A stretch of DNA of 57,341 bases from Arthrobacter humicola (GTDB lineage: Bacteria > Actinomycetota > Actinomycetes > Actinomycetales > Micrococcaceae). Shown here one piece after another: positions 49,481 through 57,220 of this stretch. The position numbers and the translations under genes are program-made. The stretch spans positions 1-57,341 of the forward strand of contig NZ_JAFKON010000016.1 of the NCBI RefSeq assembly GCF_022803015.1. The letters run 5' to 3'. Numbering within the stretch: position 1 is the first letter of the stretch; every line of letters starts with the position of its first letter. The notes under the pieces were generated by a model, which made no database searches, had not been told where the DNA came from, and worked only from the letters and a program-made list of their open reading frames with translations.

Positions 49481-49514
49481 GAAATGGAGGGATGACATGT
49501 CATCCCTCCATTTC
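49481..49514. terminator. 34-bp perfect palindrome
   Basis: Two 17-base arms meet without a spacer (centre between 49497 and 49498), starting gaaatggaggg and ending ccctccatttc. It sits 24 bases after the secreted-protein stop (49538, minus strand), so a terminator is the simplest reading. Confidence 0.65.
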
Positions 49515-49537
49515 TCATGCAGTTTCAGTCGTCCGAT

Positions 49538-50230
49538 TTACTCGAACTGCCCAAAACCCCACGTATAGGTGATCGACCTTACGTTGAATTCGGGATAGGC
49601 AGAGACTCCGTCCCACGGAACGCGAATAGTGGCAGCCCGTCCGCAACCAATGTCGTACCAGGTCCTCCAGATGCCAAAGCTGCTTCCGTAGTATCCCTGG
49701 TAGTAGCCGACGCCCTGGGCGCAGACCGAGGTGCCGGTGGCTCCATCCATGTACCAGTTGTAGACCTTGCCGCCCGACCCGATGAAAGAGGTGTTGCGAC
49801 GGATTGAACCCGACCACCCGCCGCCGAGCGGGGCGTTGAAATTCGTCCAGTTACTGGTTGTTGCCATTGGCGTGACAGTGGGTTCGGATTTCTTCTTGCC
49901 GCCGGGCGCCCCAAGCTCACCAAAAACGCGAGCCTCATCGGCTTTAGCTACCTTGCCCTGCTTGAGGTTCAGCTTCCGAGCAACCTCCGGAAGGACAACA
50001 AGTGACTGCTTCGCATTCTCCGGAAGCGGGATGAACGTGGCTTTGCCTTCCACGTCAGGAGCAACGGCTGCCTCACTGACGACGTAAATCCCGTTGTACT
50101 GGGTTTCCGCACTTGAGGTTTTATCCTCGGTCGCCGCATTTGCTGTGACGGCGGATGTCGGCAGCAGTACCGCCAGTGAGACTCCGATTGCCATGACAGT
50201 CGCGCCGAATTTTCTTCGTGTTTGAACCAC
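49538..50230 (-). CDS. Secreted protein
   Basis: A 230-residue exported protein. GTG 50230 follows gaaaggaagaac. Signal V-V-Q-T-R-R-K-F-G-A-T-V-M-A-I-G-V-S-L-A with two arginines near the front and cleavage near A-N-A-A-T. A first half with L-P-E-N-A-K-Q-S-L-V-V-L-P-E and a K-rich hinge leads to an aromatic, glycine-rich second half (G-G-G-W-S-G-S-I-R-R-N, Y-Y-Q-G-Y-Y-G-S, G-I-W-R-T-W-Y-D-I-G-C-G). Two cysteines in the mature chain. The W/Y/G pattern suggests a beta-sandwich or bacteriocin-like secreted domain; not recognised. Confidence 0.7.
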   Translation of the reverse strand: MVQTRRKFGATVMAIGVSLAVLLPTSAVTANAATEDKTSSAETQYNGIYVVSEAAVAPDVEGKATFIPLPENAKQSLVVLPEVARKLNLKQGKVAKADEARVFGELGAPGGKKKSEPTVTPMATTSNWTNFNAPLGGGWSGSIRRNTSFIGSGGKVYNWYMDGATGTSVCAQGVGYYQGYYGSSFGIWRTWYDIGCGRAATIRVPWDGVSAYPEFNVRSITYTWGFGQFE

Positions 50231-50340
50231 GTTCTTCCTTTCAAACGATCCGCATTGATCGCCTCCCCCAAATGAAAGGCTGGTTGAAAAGTAACACATA
50301 CATTGGGGCAAAAAAGCGGTTCATAAAGACAGTTTAGAAA

Positions 50341-50365
50341 CCCCGACCGGATGACCCGATCGGGG
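50341..50365 (-). terminator. Terminator of the mobilisation operon
   Basis: ccccgaccgg atga cccgatcgggg, an imperfect stem followed on the minus strand by tttct. It resembles the terminator at 48338 in loop and flanks, as if both derive from one ancestor. Confidence 0.6.
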
Positions 50366-50434
50366 CTTCCTGTTGTTCAGTGAGACACTCCGATGCCAGG
50401 CTCAGCGGACTGAGTCCAGATACCGGGCAACTGC

Positions 50435-51667
50435 CTAGCGAGCCGGACCGCTCTTGGTCCGTTCCGCACCCACGGCCGCCCCTGTGCGGGTCTTCTTGGC
50501 TTTAGCTGCACTCTTGCCCATGGTGACCGCCGCGCGGGGGTGTGTGCCCTCACTGCGTTCTGCGGTGGCGCGCCCACGGACTTGTGCTTCGTTCGCTCCG
50601 GTTCCGGCCAAGGATGCGGCGAAAGCTTCCTGGCGTTCCGCTGAGCCATAGTCGGCGGCCGACGTCGCCTCAGTCTTCAGTCCCTGGTCTTTGAGCCGGC
50701 TGCTGTCGTTGCCGGTGACGCGGTTCTCGATCTCGCGGCCGACGCTTTCCATGCGGGCGAAGAGTTCCTTTTCGGCTTGCTCGTACCGCTGTTCCAGGTA
50801 CTCCCACTGTTCGCTCTTGACACCGGCCGCGGCCAGAAGCCTGGCCTCGTGCATATTCTTGGCTGCTTGCACGAACTCCGGATCCTCGAAGTGCGCGTCG
50901 CCGGCGCCGTTGATGTTCGCGGTGGTCTCTTTGCGGAGCTGGTCGATGTCGGGACCGTTGATGCCGTCCTTGCCGATGAGGAACATGCGTTCCTTCACGA
51001 TGGCGTCCGCTGCCTCTACCGCTGTAGGTGTCTTGGCGGTGTGGGCAGTCTGCAATGCCTGGGCCAGCTCGGGGTTGGCAAGGTATTCCACGGGCACCTG
51101 GTGGCGTTCCATTTCCGGGGCCAGTGTCGCGGCCTGGGCGCGGAGTTCTTCGGCGCGGGCCGCGGCGAGCAATCCCATGGCTTTCTCGTGTTCGGCGGCC
51201 GCCTTGCGTGTCTCTTCCTGGCTGCGTTCCAGTGCGTCCTGCCGTGCCTTTTCCGTGGTGATGGTCTGGATCCCTGATTCCAGGTAGGCGGCGTCCGCGC
51301 CGACGTCGCGGGTGTCGATGCCGTAGCGGGTGAGGACTTGCCTACGGATCTTTTCCGAGGCCGCGAGGGCGGTCGGGTCGTAGTCTTTCCAGCTCATCGC
51401 GACGGCGTGGGCCGTGGCGATGTCATGGGGCCGGGCCTTGTCCCACCACTGGTCCTTCTCTACCGGTGCCAGCGCCGCGTGTGCTGCACTGCGGTCTGTC
51501 GTGAGGCGGGCCTGCGCTTCGTGCGCTGCCTGTGCATCCTGGTGTTCCTGCTTGCGTTGGGACTCCTGCCGGCGACGGGCCAGCGTCTCGGCAATGCGGG
51601 ACGCGATCATGAGGGACTGCCGCATTCCGCCGTCCAGCAGTTCGTCCATTCCGTCTGATTCACTCAT
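50435..51667 (-). CDS. Mobilisation-linked coiled-coil protein
   Basis: A 410-residue charged protein starting at ATG 51667 after caaggggagca. It is almost entirely helical with long coiled-coil stretches (A/E/Q/K/R-rich at about 25-60, 130-185 and 290-330) and an unstructured basic C-terminus (A-A-K-A-K-K-T-R-T-G-A-A). Contains Y-G-S-A-E-R-Q-E-A-F and T-G-A-N-E-A-Q-V-R, seen again in the remnant at 43405. It lies directly downstream of the relaxase, as is usual for a conserved actinobacterial mobilisation protein whose role is unknown. Possibly a DNA- or relaxase-tethering factor. Confidence 0.7.
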   Translation of the reverse strand: MSESDGMDELLDGGMRQSLMIASRIAETLARRRQESQRKQEHQDAQAAHEAQARLTTDRSAAHAALAPVEKDQWWDKARPHDIATAHAVAMSWKDYDPTALAASEKIRRQVLTRYGIDTRDVGADAAYLESGIQTITTEKARQDALERSQEETRKAAAEHEKAMGLLAAARAEELRAQAATLAPEMERHQVPVEYLANPELAQALQTAHTAKTPTAVEAADAIVKERMFLIGKDGINGPDIDQLRKETTANINGAGDAHFEDPEFVQAAKNMHEARLLAAAGVKSEQWEYLEQRYEQAEKELFARMESVGREIENRVTGNDSSRLKDQGLKTEATSAADYGSAERQEAFAASLAGTGANEAQVRGRATAERSEGTHPRAAVTMGKSAAKAKKTRTGAAVGAERTKSGPAR

Positions 51668-51696
51668 CGTGCTCCCCTTGCAGTTGGTGGTAGTCG

Positions 51697-53313
51697 TTAT
51701 CGGTCAAGTACGGGGCCCGAATCACGGCCCGTGTACTGGCGGGTCCTGGCCGGCGTTGGTGTGTTCGGCACTGCTGACCCTGGACGGATGGGCGCCATGC
51801 CACGCAGCCCAAGTTCTACGGAGTTCGATGCCGCTGCCTGTTCCGGTGCACCGACGGTGACCGGCCTGGGCATCGTCGCCGCGAACGGCTTCAGTTGTTC
51901 CGTGACGACGGCCCGGAGCCGCTGCGCTTCACGGGTCCGTCCGGACTGTTGGTGCATTTCGTGGATGGCAAAGGCAGTGTTGACCAACTGCAGCATGAGC
52001 GCCGACTGGGCGGCCGTCTTGTTCTTGCTGGACGCGGCCATGAACAACATGGCAGTGCCGGCAATGGACGGCAGGGCGACGGGCTTGCTGTGCTGGCGTG
52101 GTGCGCGGAGCTGGGCGGTGCGGGACAGTTCGGCGGCGGTGGCCGCCAGCGGACCCGGCGTCGGTTCGAGCCGGTGGGACCATGCCGCGAACGCGCCGGA
52201 GACTTCCCGCGCTGCCTTCGCCCAGGTCGCGTGATCATCACGGGGCAGGGTGCGCAGCTGCTCAACCAACGCGGTCGCGTTCCGGGTGTACTCCACCCAC
52301 ATTTCCGCCGGAGGTGTTCCGTTCTCGGGGCCGGTCCTGGACACGGTGCGCCTGTTGCGGGCTGCCGCGTTCCACTCAGCTGCAGCCTCTGTTGCAAGGT
52401 GCGGTGAGTCCATCCACTCTTCACGCAAAGCACCCAGCTTCAGGTCCGAGGCGAGGGTGCCGCCGCCGAACCAGATAGGCCGCTCGCCCTGCTTGGGGCG
52501 TTCGGCCACGGAGTAGCCAACGATGACCTCGGTGGTGTTCTTCGCATAGCGGGGTCGGACCAGCATCCCGGTGTCGCGGGCACGCCGGACGAACTCACCC
52601 TCTGTCGCGGAAGAGCTGGCGCTGGCACGGACTTTCCGGGCCAAAGAGGACCGGTGCATCTCCCGCTCGTCCCGGACAGCGGTGGCCTTCTCGGCCCGGT
52701 CGTAGCCGCGGGTGGCGTGCACGGTAGAGAGCTGTTCCAGCCCGTACTTGACCTCCAGCTCACGGCACGATTCCTGCGCCCTCTTGTAGTCCCCGTGGGT
52801 CGATGCTTTGGTGCCGTCTTCGCGGACCAGGGACACGGCCAGGTGGATGTGGTGGTTGCCGTTTTCACTCGTGCCGTGGTTGACCGCGGCCCACCGGCAG
52901 CGGGCCTTTCCGCTGGTTTCGGTGAAGCCCATGGAGTCCACGAAATCATTGGCGATATCGCCCCACTGCTGATCCGTCAGTGCGCCCTCTTCGGCACGCA
53001 GGCTCAGCGAGCAGTGCCACACGCTGGCGTCCTTGTAGCCGACGTGGACGCGCTCCTTCTTGGCCGCATCCCACTGCATGTCTTTGATCTGCACCGATAC
53101 GCCATAAGCCTTGCGCGGACGGTCCAGATGCTTGGCGATAGCCAGGGCATCGTCGCGGTCCAGAACACCGTCGTCGTACCACGCCATGATCGCAGCGTCG
53201 CCGGCTACCAAGTGCGGATCGCTGTGTGCGTTCTTCGTCTTATTGGCGTCCGTAGAGGCCAGGTAAACCATGAGCCCGCCCATGCGCGAACCGCGGGTGA
53301 TGTTCGGAATCAT
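51697..53313 (-). CDS. Conjugative relaxase (MobA/VirD2-like)
   Basis: A 538-residue relaxase. ATG 53313 starts two bases after the mobC stop. The N-terminus I-P-N-I-T-R-G-S-R-M-G-G-L-M-V-Y-L is typical of actinobacterial members, followed by D-P-H-L-V-A-G-D and, near residue 150, N-G-N-H-H-I-H-L-A-V-S-L-V, the histidine triad region that binds the metal. A tyrosine in V-Y-L or downstream will be the nicking residue. A linker and a C-terminal helical part (about 330-538) complete it. It cuts oriT and pilots DNA via VirD4. Confidence 0.88.
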   Translation of the reverse strand: MIPNITRGSRMGGLMVYLASTDANKTKNAHSDPHLVAGDAAIMAWYDDGVLDRDDALAIAKHLDRPRKAYGVSVQIKDMQWDAAKKERVHVGYKDASVWHCSLSLRAEEGALTDQQWGDIANDFVDSMGFTETSGKARCRWAAVNHGTSENGNHHIHLAVSLVREDGTKASTHGDYKRAQESCRELEVKYGLEQLSTVHATRGYDRAEKATAVRDEREMHRSSLARKVRASASSSATEGEFVRRARDTGMLVRPRYAKNTTEVIVGYSVAERPKQGERPIWFGGGTLASDLKLGALREEWMDSPHLATEAAAEWNAAARNRRTVSRTGPENGTPPAEMWVEYTRNATALVEQLRTLPRDDHATWAKAAREVSGAFAAWSHRLEPTPGPLAATAAELSRTAQLRAPRQHSKPVALPSIAGTAMLFMAASSKNKTAAQSALMLQLVNTAFAIHEMHQQSGRTREAQRLRAVVTEQLKPFAATMPRPVTVGAPEQAAASNSVELGLRGMAPIRPGSAVPNTPTPARTRQYTGRDSGPVLDR

Positions 53314-53315
53314 CT

Positions 53316-53708
53316 CTACATCAGCCCGTCTATGGCATCGTCGATGCGCATCGCAACAGAGCGGATGTGCTTCAACGCTTCGTGCGCCTCTGCGGGGAAC
53401 TCGCTCGTGGCGTTGGCCTGCCGTGCGAGCTGGTTGATGTTGTTCGAAGAACGCGCCAGCAGATTGTGCAGGGACATCAGTTCCGCGATAGCTGCCCGCC
53501 GTTCGGTAGTCGTCTCCTGCGCCTCGGACAATGCCGAGGTAATCAGTAAGTTCGGGACGGTCACCTTCTCGCGTTCGGCCCTTGCAACAAGCGCAGCTTC
53601 CTCTTCCACAGTGACCCACAGGTCACGGCGCTTCTTGGTGCCGGCGGGAGTGTTCTCCCGACGTCGGCGCGACAGATTGAAACGGTGAGTGAATCCCTCA
53701 TCCGACAT
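53316..53708 (-). CDS. mobC: MobC-like mobilisation protein
   Basis: A 130-residue basic protein from ATG 53708. Residues 15-55 (R-R-R-R-E-N-T-P-A-G-T-K-K-R-R-D-L-W-V-T-V) form a ribbon-helix-helix-type DNA-binding part; the C-terminal L-L-A-R-S-S-N-N-I-N-Q-L-A-R-Q-A-N is the signature helix of the MobC family. MobC binds near oriT and helps the relaxase open the DNA. Located between the candidate oriT and the relaxase gene, in the same operon. Confidence 0.85.
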   Translation of the reverse strand: MSDEGFTHRFNLSRRRRENTPAGTKKRRDLWVTVEEEAALVARAEREKVTVPNLLITSALSEAQETTTERRAAIAELMSLHNLLARSSNNINQLARQANATSEFPAEAHEALKHIRSVAMRIDDAIDGLM

Positions 53709-53779
53709 TCAATCCATCCCTTCAAGGCCCAGCGCAGCGACCCCGGAACCGGGGACCACACTGACCAGTGTGCCGCACT

Positions 53780-53845
53780 CGACCGCCAGTGTCGAGCGCG
53801 ACAAGCCACTTACACCCGTGTAAGTGTATAGCTTGCTCCGTACGG
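53780..53845. other. Candidate origin of transfer (oriT)
   Basis: In the 221-base divergent gap between mobC and the gene at 53930. A perfect 9-bp dyad cacttacac (53807-53815), cc, gtgtaagtg (53818-53826) is followed by tatagcttgctccgtacgg; a second dyad ctcgac/gtcgag flanks it upstream (53778-53796). Relaxases of this kind bind an inverted repeat and nick several bases beyond it, so nic may be within 53827-53840. Exact nic is not known. Confidence 0.6.
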
Positions 53846-53929
53846 TCGACTTTGAGGGTTTTTTCGCCTTCCGCGCATGCTCTCCGAAACCTACTCTCGG
53901 GTGTCAGTCGTGGCCGGTAGGGTTTGGGC

Positions 53930-54229
53930 ATGGACATCAACGACATTGCCGCAAAAGCCGCCGCGAAAATCGACGCCGCCAGGGACACCAAAGTAAACGC
54001 TGTGAAGAGGGCCGCTGCCAGCGGTGTCGAGGTCCAGGAGGCTGCCCAGCTGCTTGCCGCAGCAGAGCAGAAATACGCCAAGGACTACCACGCAGCGTTG
54101 CGCACAGACTGGACTGAATCCGACCTGCGCGGCTTCGGTCTGGACGCCCCCGCCAAAAAGGCCGGCGGCCGTCCGCGCGGCCGCAAGACCACGCACGAGT
54201 CCTCTCCCATTGCTGGCAGCTCCGAGTAG
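53930..54229 (+). CDS. Small mobilisation-linked protein
   Basis: A 99-residue protein from ATG 53930 (gtagggtttgggc upstream). It is alanine-rich and helical (I-A-A-K-A-A-A-K-I-D-A-A-R-D) with a basic, disordered tail containing K-K-A-G-G-R-P-R-G-R-K. The A-A-R...E-V-Q-E-A-A-Q-L-L-A-A-A-E-Q-K-Y segment is typical of small actinobacterial plasmid proteins. It diverges from mobC across the oriT candidate. The R-P-R-G-R core looks like an AT-hook, so DNA binding at oriT is possible; no direct evidence. Confidence 0.65.
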   Translation: MDINDIAAKAAAKIDAARDTKVNAVKRAAASGVEVQEAAQLLAAAEQKYAKDYHAALRTDWTESDLRGFGLDAPAKKAGGRPRGRKTTHESSPIAGSSE

Positions 54230-54512
54230 TAACCCCTCGCCCACATGGGCACGGCAAAAGCCCAATCGCTCCGCTGCTTTTCCCGCACACATCTGGACGA
54301 CGGGACCCAGCTGACCGGCTGCACACAACCGCCAGGGAACCTCGGACTGGCACCTCGCCACCGGGACCGGCGGCCGTGCACATCCTGTGTTGTGGCCGGT
54401 CACCAGCGGCAACGTTTCCCATGGACCAAGACTCAGCGCCCCCCGCCGTCGGCCCGGGCGTTTGGCCAGGTCTTTTCAGCCATAGACCACAGGCCGCTCA
54501 GTGGGCAAACGC

Positions 54513-54551
54513 GAAGAAGGCCGGCATCCTTTTCAGGGGCCGGCCTTCTTC
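54513..54551. terminator. Terminator
   Basis: gaagaaggccggc (54513-54525), 13-base loop, gccggccttcttc (54539-54551): a perfect 13-bp stem. It lies between converging genes, 22 bases after the small minus-strand gene stop at 54573. Confidence 0.75.
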
Positions 54552-54572
54552 ATGTCTGTATCTGGTTTAGTC

Positions 54573-54713
54573 TTACGCTGCCACGTCTTCTTCCCCGACC
54601 TGGCCCGCGGCGATGCGTTCGGCGGTCTTCGCGAACGCATCCTCGATGTACGCCATGAGGTCACTCTCGCGGAACCGGCTCCCAATTCTTGCCTTGGTTG
54701 TGCTTGCGGACAT
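54573..54713 (-). CDS. 46-residue hypothetical protein
   Basis: A short frame from ATG 54713, five bases after the stop of the upstream membrane-protein gene. It encodes M-S-A-S-T-T-K-A-R-I-G-S-R-F-R-E and later A-Y-I-E-D-A-F-A-K-T-A-E-R-I-A-A, ending V-G-E-E-D-V-A-A. A basic N-terminus and one amphipathic helix; a strong terminator follows. The tight spacing and terminator support a real gene despite its size. Function unknown. Confidence 0.55.
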   Translation of the reverse strand: MSASTTKARIGSRFRESDLMAYIEDAFAKTAERIAAGQVGEEDVAA

Positions 54714-54718
54714 CCTAT

Positions 54719-55420
54719 CTAGTTGATCCTTTGCCGGACTGCCGTGGCTGGGATAGGTTCGTCCTGCGTGCGGTGTCTCGGTTCCTCTTCCTTCTTTTTC
54801 ATTTCCTTCTCAGCCTCATTCACCAGCTTCACCATCTTTTTCCAGTCAACCGAGCTCTCGGCGGTGAACTTTTGGGCAGACACGGATACCAGGAGTTGAT
54901 GAAAGAGGTTCAGGAAGTATCGGCGTGCATCGTGGTAAGCCTCGCTTGTAGTGCTACCAAATGAGTAACTAGGAACCTCCGTAATGTCATCGAGTTTCTT
55001 GCCTTCTGACACTTCCATGGACAGGAACTTGTGCATCGAGATGCGTTCCGAAAGGTAGTGCGTCACGACATGCTGGGCCTGGTCCGCCAAGGTCTGGTTG
55101 CTTAGTAGACGGATGTGGATGAGATGCCGGTTCAGCTCCTGGGGCAGGTCTCCGGCAAGAATGGCCTTCTTTTTCTTGCGAAGTGCCTTCTCGGTGCTGG
55201 CAACGTCATCGGTGAGAACAAGCATGTCGATAACGGTGCTAACCAATTCCTCGTCCCAGCGGCGCCTATCCTCCTGCTTCTTCTTCCTGACATCTGACCG
55301 CCATAGGCTGACCGCTGCGATACCGGCAACGATAAGTGCACCTACGAAGGCTAGAACGGGAGCAAGCCACCCGATACCGGGGCTCGGAATGAAGTTCATG
55401 ATGATGTCATTGGCAAGCAT
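54719..55420 (-). CDS. Single-pass membrane protein
   Basis: A 233-residue protein, ATG 55420 (no strong ribosome site; ATG 55399 also possible). One N-terminal helix (about 18-40: W-L-A-P-V-L-A-F-V-G-A-L-I-V-A-G) is followed by a basic segment R-K-K-K-Q-E-D-R-R-R and a long helical cytoplasmic part with A-L-R-K-K-K-K-A-I-L-A-G-D. The C-terminus is highly charged (E-M-K-K-K-E-E-E). Nothing catalytic is seen. Related layouts occur in plasmid and phage-defence membrane proteins, but I cannot name a family. Confidence 0.6.
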   Translation of the reverse strand: MLANDIIMNFIPSPGIGWLAPVLAFVGALIVAGIAAVSLWRSDVRKKKQEDRRRWDEELVSTVIDMLVLTDDVASTEKALRKKKKAILAGDLPQELNRHLIHIRLLSNQTLADQAQHVVTHYLSERISMHKFLSMEVSEGKKLDDITEVPSYSFGSTTSEAYHDARRYFLNLFHQLLVSVSAQKFTAESSVDWKKMVKLVNEAEKEMKKKEEEPRHRTQDEPIPATAVRQRIN

Positions 55421-55570
55421 GATTTCAAGCTATCAGCGTGCCGGGTTCGCTTCTGCTGGCGAAGAGAACGGTCGTGGGCCTCCTGGTGCTTTCGTTCGGC
55501 GCGGATTCCGGCGTCTAGAGGGGGCGACCAAGCGGAGAGACATGCCCGGGTGCGGATCCTCTTAAAGGCG

Positions 55571-55602
55571 GAAGGGCCGGCGCCGTTGGGCGCCGGCCCT
55601 TC
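55571..55602. terminator. Strong GC hairpin
   Basis: gaagggccggcgcc (55571-55584), gttg, ggcgccggcccttc (55589-55602): perfect 14-bp stem with a 4-base loop, followed by ctgg on the plus strand. No gene ends right before it on either strand, so the transcript it stops is unclear. Confidence 0.65.
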
Positions 55603-55825
55603 CTGGTGTTCCCTTGGGCAAAGGAAATATGTGGTCCAGCTTAGCTGAATGGTTTGTGGTGCTGCCGCGGGCTCGGTACCTCGTTGTTCCTGGTCCCGCG
55701 GCTGACGGTCCACCGGTTGCTTTGTCGCGGTTAATGGCGGTCCGTCGCTGGTGAGTGGCTGCTGTGGTTCGCCCTGGGCGGCGGACCGCCCCACTTCTGG
55801 ACGGTTCCTGGCCCTGCTGGGGTGA

Positions 55826-55869
55826 GTGGGCCGGGCGGCTGCATTGGGGGATTCAGCCGCCCGGCCCAC
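55826..55869. terminator. 16-bp hairpin behind the ParB-domain gene
   Basis: gtgggccgggcggctg (55826-55841), 12-base loop, cagccgcccggcccac (55854-55869), then gtttt on the plus strand. It lies 8 bases after the stop of the minus-strand ParB-domain gene, which it probably terminates despite the T-run being on the other strand. Confidence 0.65.
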
Positions 55870-55876
55870 GTTTTGA

Positions 55877-57220
55877 TTAGTCGGTGTCGGTGGTGTGCTT
55901 GTCGAGGATGATCTGCTCCACGGTGCTTGCCGTGTACCCCCAGTCGGTGAGCTGGTTCAGGTAGTGGAAGTGCCGCTTTTCGGCGGTCCGCCATGAGTCT
56001 TTCTGGATGGTCTTTTCATACCCTGCGCAGATCAGGGCGATGAGGGAGAACTCGGGCCGTGCGGTGGTTTTGGCGGTGTGGTCCCGGAGCGGGTTCCAGC
56101 CCCACCGGTCGGTGTTCTCCCCGGTCTTGGCCCCGATCATCTCGGTGGCGACCTTGCCGTCGTAGCCGCTGGCGGTTTCGGGGTCGTGGGTGATGGCGTG
56201 GACGGTGAAGTACTGCCAGCCCTTCGGCGCGGTCTTCCGCGACAGCAGGGTCTTCACAAATTCACGCCTGACCTTGGTGGCGCTTTCCATCTCGCGGTTA
56301 TTGGCTATCAGGGTCTTCCGCTCGGCTTTCTGTTCCTCGGTCATCGGGCCTTTCTGGGCCTGCGTGCCGCCGTCGTAGCGTTCGTACTTCGGGGTGAAGC
56401 CCAGATCCTTCCAGCCGGTGATGACGGGGTTGGCTTTGTGCTGGCCCCGGTAGTCGGTGCTGATCAGGTAGGCGTTGGCGTCCTCGTCGGTGGCCGGTTC
56501 CCCGTCGGCCCGCTTCGCGGCCGAGACGTACAGGTTCTCTTCGTTGGCGTAGTGCCCGGCGTCCTCGACGATGGTCTTGCCGTCGGCCTCGAGTCCGGCG
56601 ATGAGTGCGGAGAGGGCGGCGGCGTTGTCGCGGCGGTCCCGGAGCATCTGTGCGACGTGCAGGAGCTGATCGGGTTCGTCCGCGATCACGGACTCCAGTT
56701 CCTCGGTCGCGTCCTGGTCCCCTTCGAACTCGGCCATGATGAGCGCTTCATCAATGGTGTATCCCTTGCCCAGGGCGGCGGCTCCGGCGTCGGAGGACTT
56801 GGCTTTCAGTGCCCCTTCCACGGTGGTCTTGGTGCGCCCGGTCTTCTTGGCGATCGCGGCGGCTGACACGCCGATCAGGGACAGCTGGTGGTAGGCGTCC
56901 GCTTCGTCCGCTTCGGTCAGTTCGACGCGCTGGATGTTCTCCACGACCTGGGTCACGATGCGGTCGGCTTCCTCGGGGGACTCGATGATCATCACCGGGA
57001 TGCTGGTGCGCCCGGCTTCGACGGCGGCGCGCGTGCGGCGCTGTCCCATCAGGACATGCACGCCTCCGTCGTCTTTGCGGTGGGCGATGACGGGTTCCAT
57101 CACGCCGTGCTCTTTGATGCTGGCGATGAAGTCAGCGGTCAGGGCGGCGTCTTTGCGGACGTTGATGTCCACGGTCAGGGCGGCCGGGTCGAGCATTTCA
57201 AGGGTGGGTGTGGTGTTCAT
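55877..57220 (-). CDS. Large ParB-domain protein
   Basis: A 447-residue protein from ATG 57220 (aaaaaggagcaac upstream). Residues 1-110 form a ParB/Sulfiredoxin-like domain: D-I-N-V-R-K-D-A-A-L, I-K-E-H-G-V-M-E-P-V-I, G-Q-R-R-T-R-A-A, then E-N-I-Q-R-V-E-L-T-E-A-D-E-A. A helix-turn-helix follows (G-V-S-A-A-A-I-A-K-K-T-G-R-T-K-T-T-V, about 117-135). The C-terminal 250 residues are specific to such plasmid proteins and unassigned. No ParA is adjacent. ParB-domain proteins bind CTP and load DNA; this one may act in transfer or copy control. Confidence 0.82.
   Translation of the reverse strand: MNTTPTLEMLDPAALTVDINVRKDAALTADFIASIKEHGVMEPVIAHRKDDGGVHVLMGQRRTRAAVEAGRTSIPVMIIESPEEADRIVTQVVENIQRVELTEADEADAYHQLSLIGVSAAAIAKKTGRTKTTVEGALKAKSSDAGAAALGKGYTIDEALIMAEFEGDQDATEELESVIADEPDQLLHVAQMLRDRRDNAAALSALIAGLEADGKTIVEDAGHYANEENLYVSAAKRADGEPATDEDANAYLISTDYRGQHKANPVITGWKDLGFTPKYERYDGGTQAQKGPMTEEQKAERKTLIANNREMESATKVRREFVKTLLSRKTAPKGWQYFTVHAITHDPETASGYDGKVATEMIGAKTGENTDRWGWNPLRDHTAKTTARPEFSLIALICAGYEKTIQKDSWRTAEKRHFHYLNQLTDWGYTASTVEQIILDKHTTDTD

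Larger units (their letters stand above)
55421..55876. other. Intergenic region with stacked hairpins
   Basis: No gene. Besides the two hairpins listed separately, gcggtccg near 55737 and cggaccgc near 55785 form a longer-range stem. The region is GC-rich and structured; an origin or regulatory role cannot be excluded. Confidence 0.4.
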
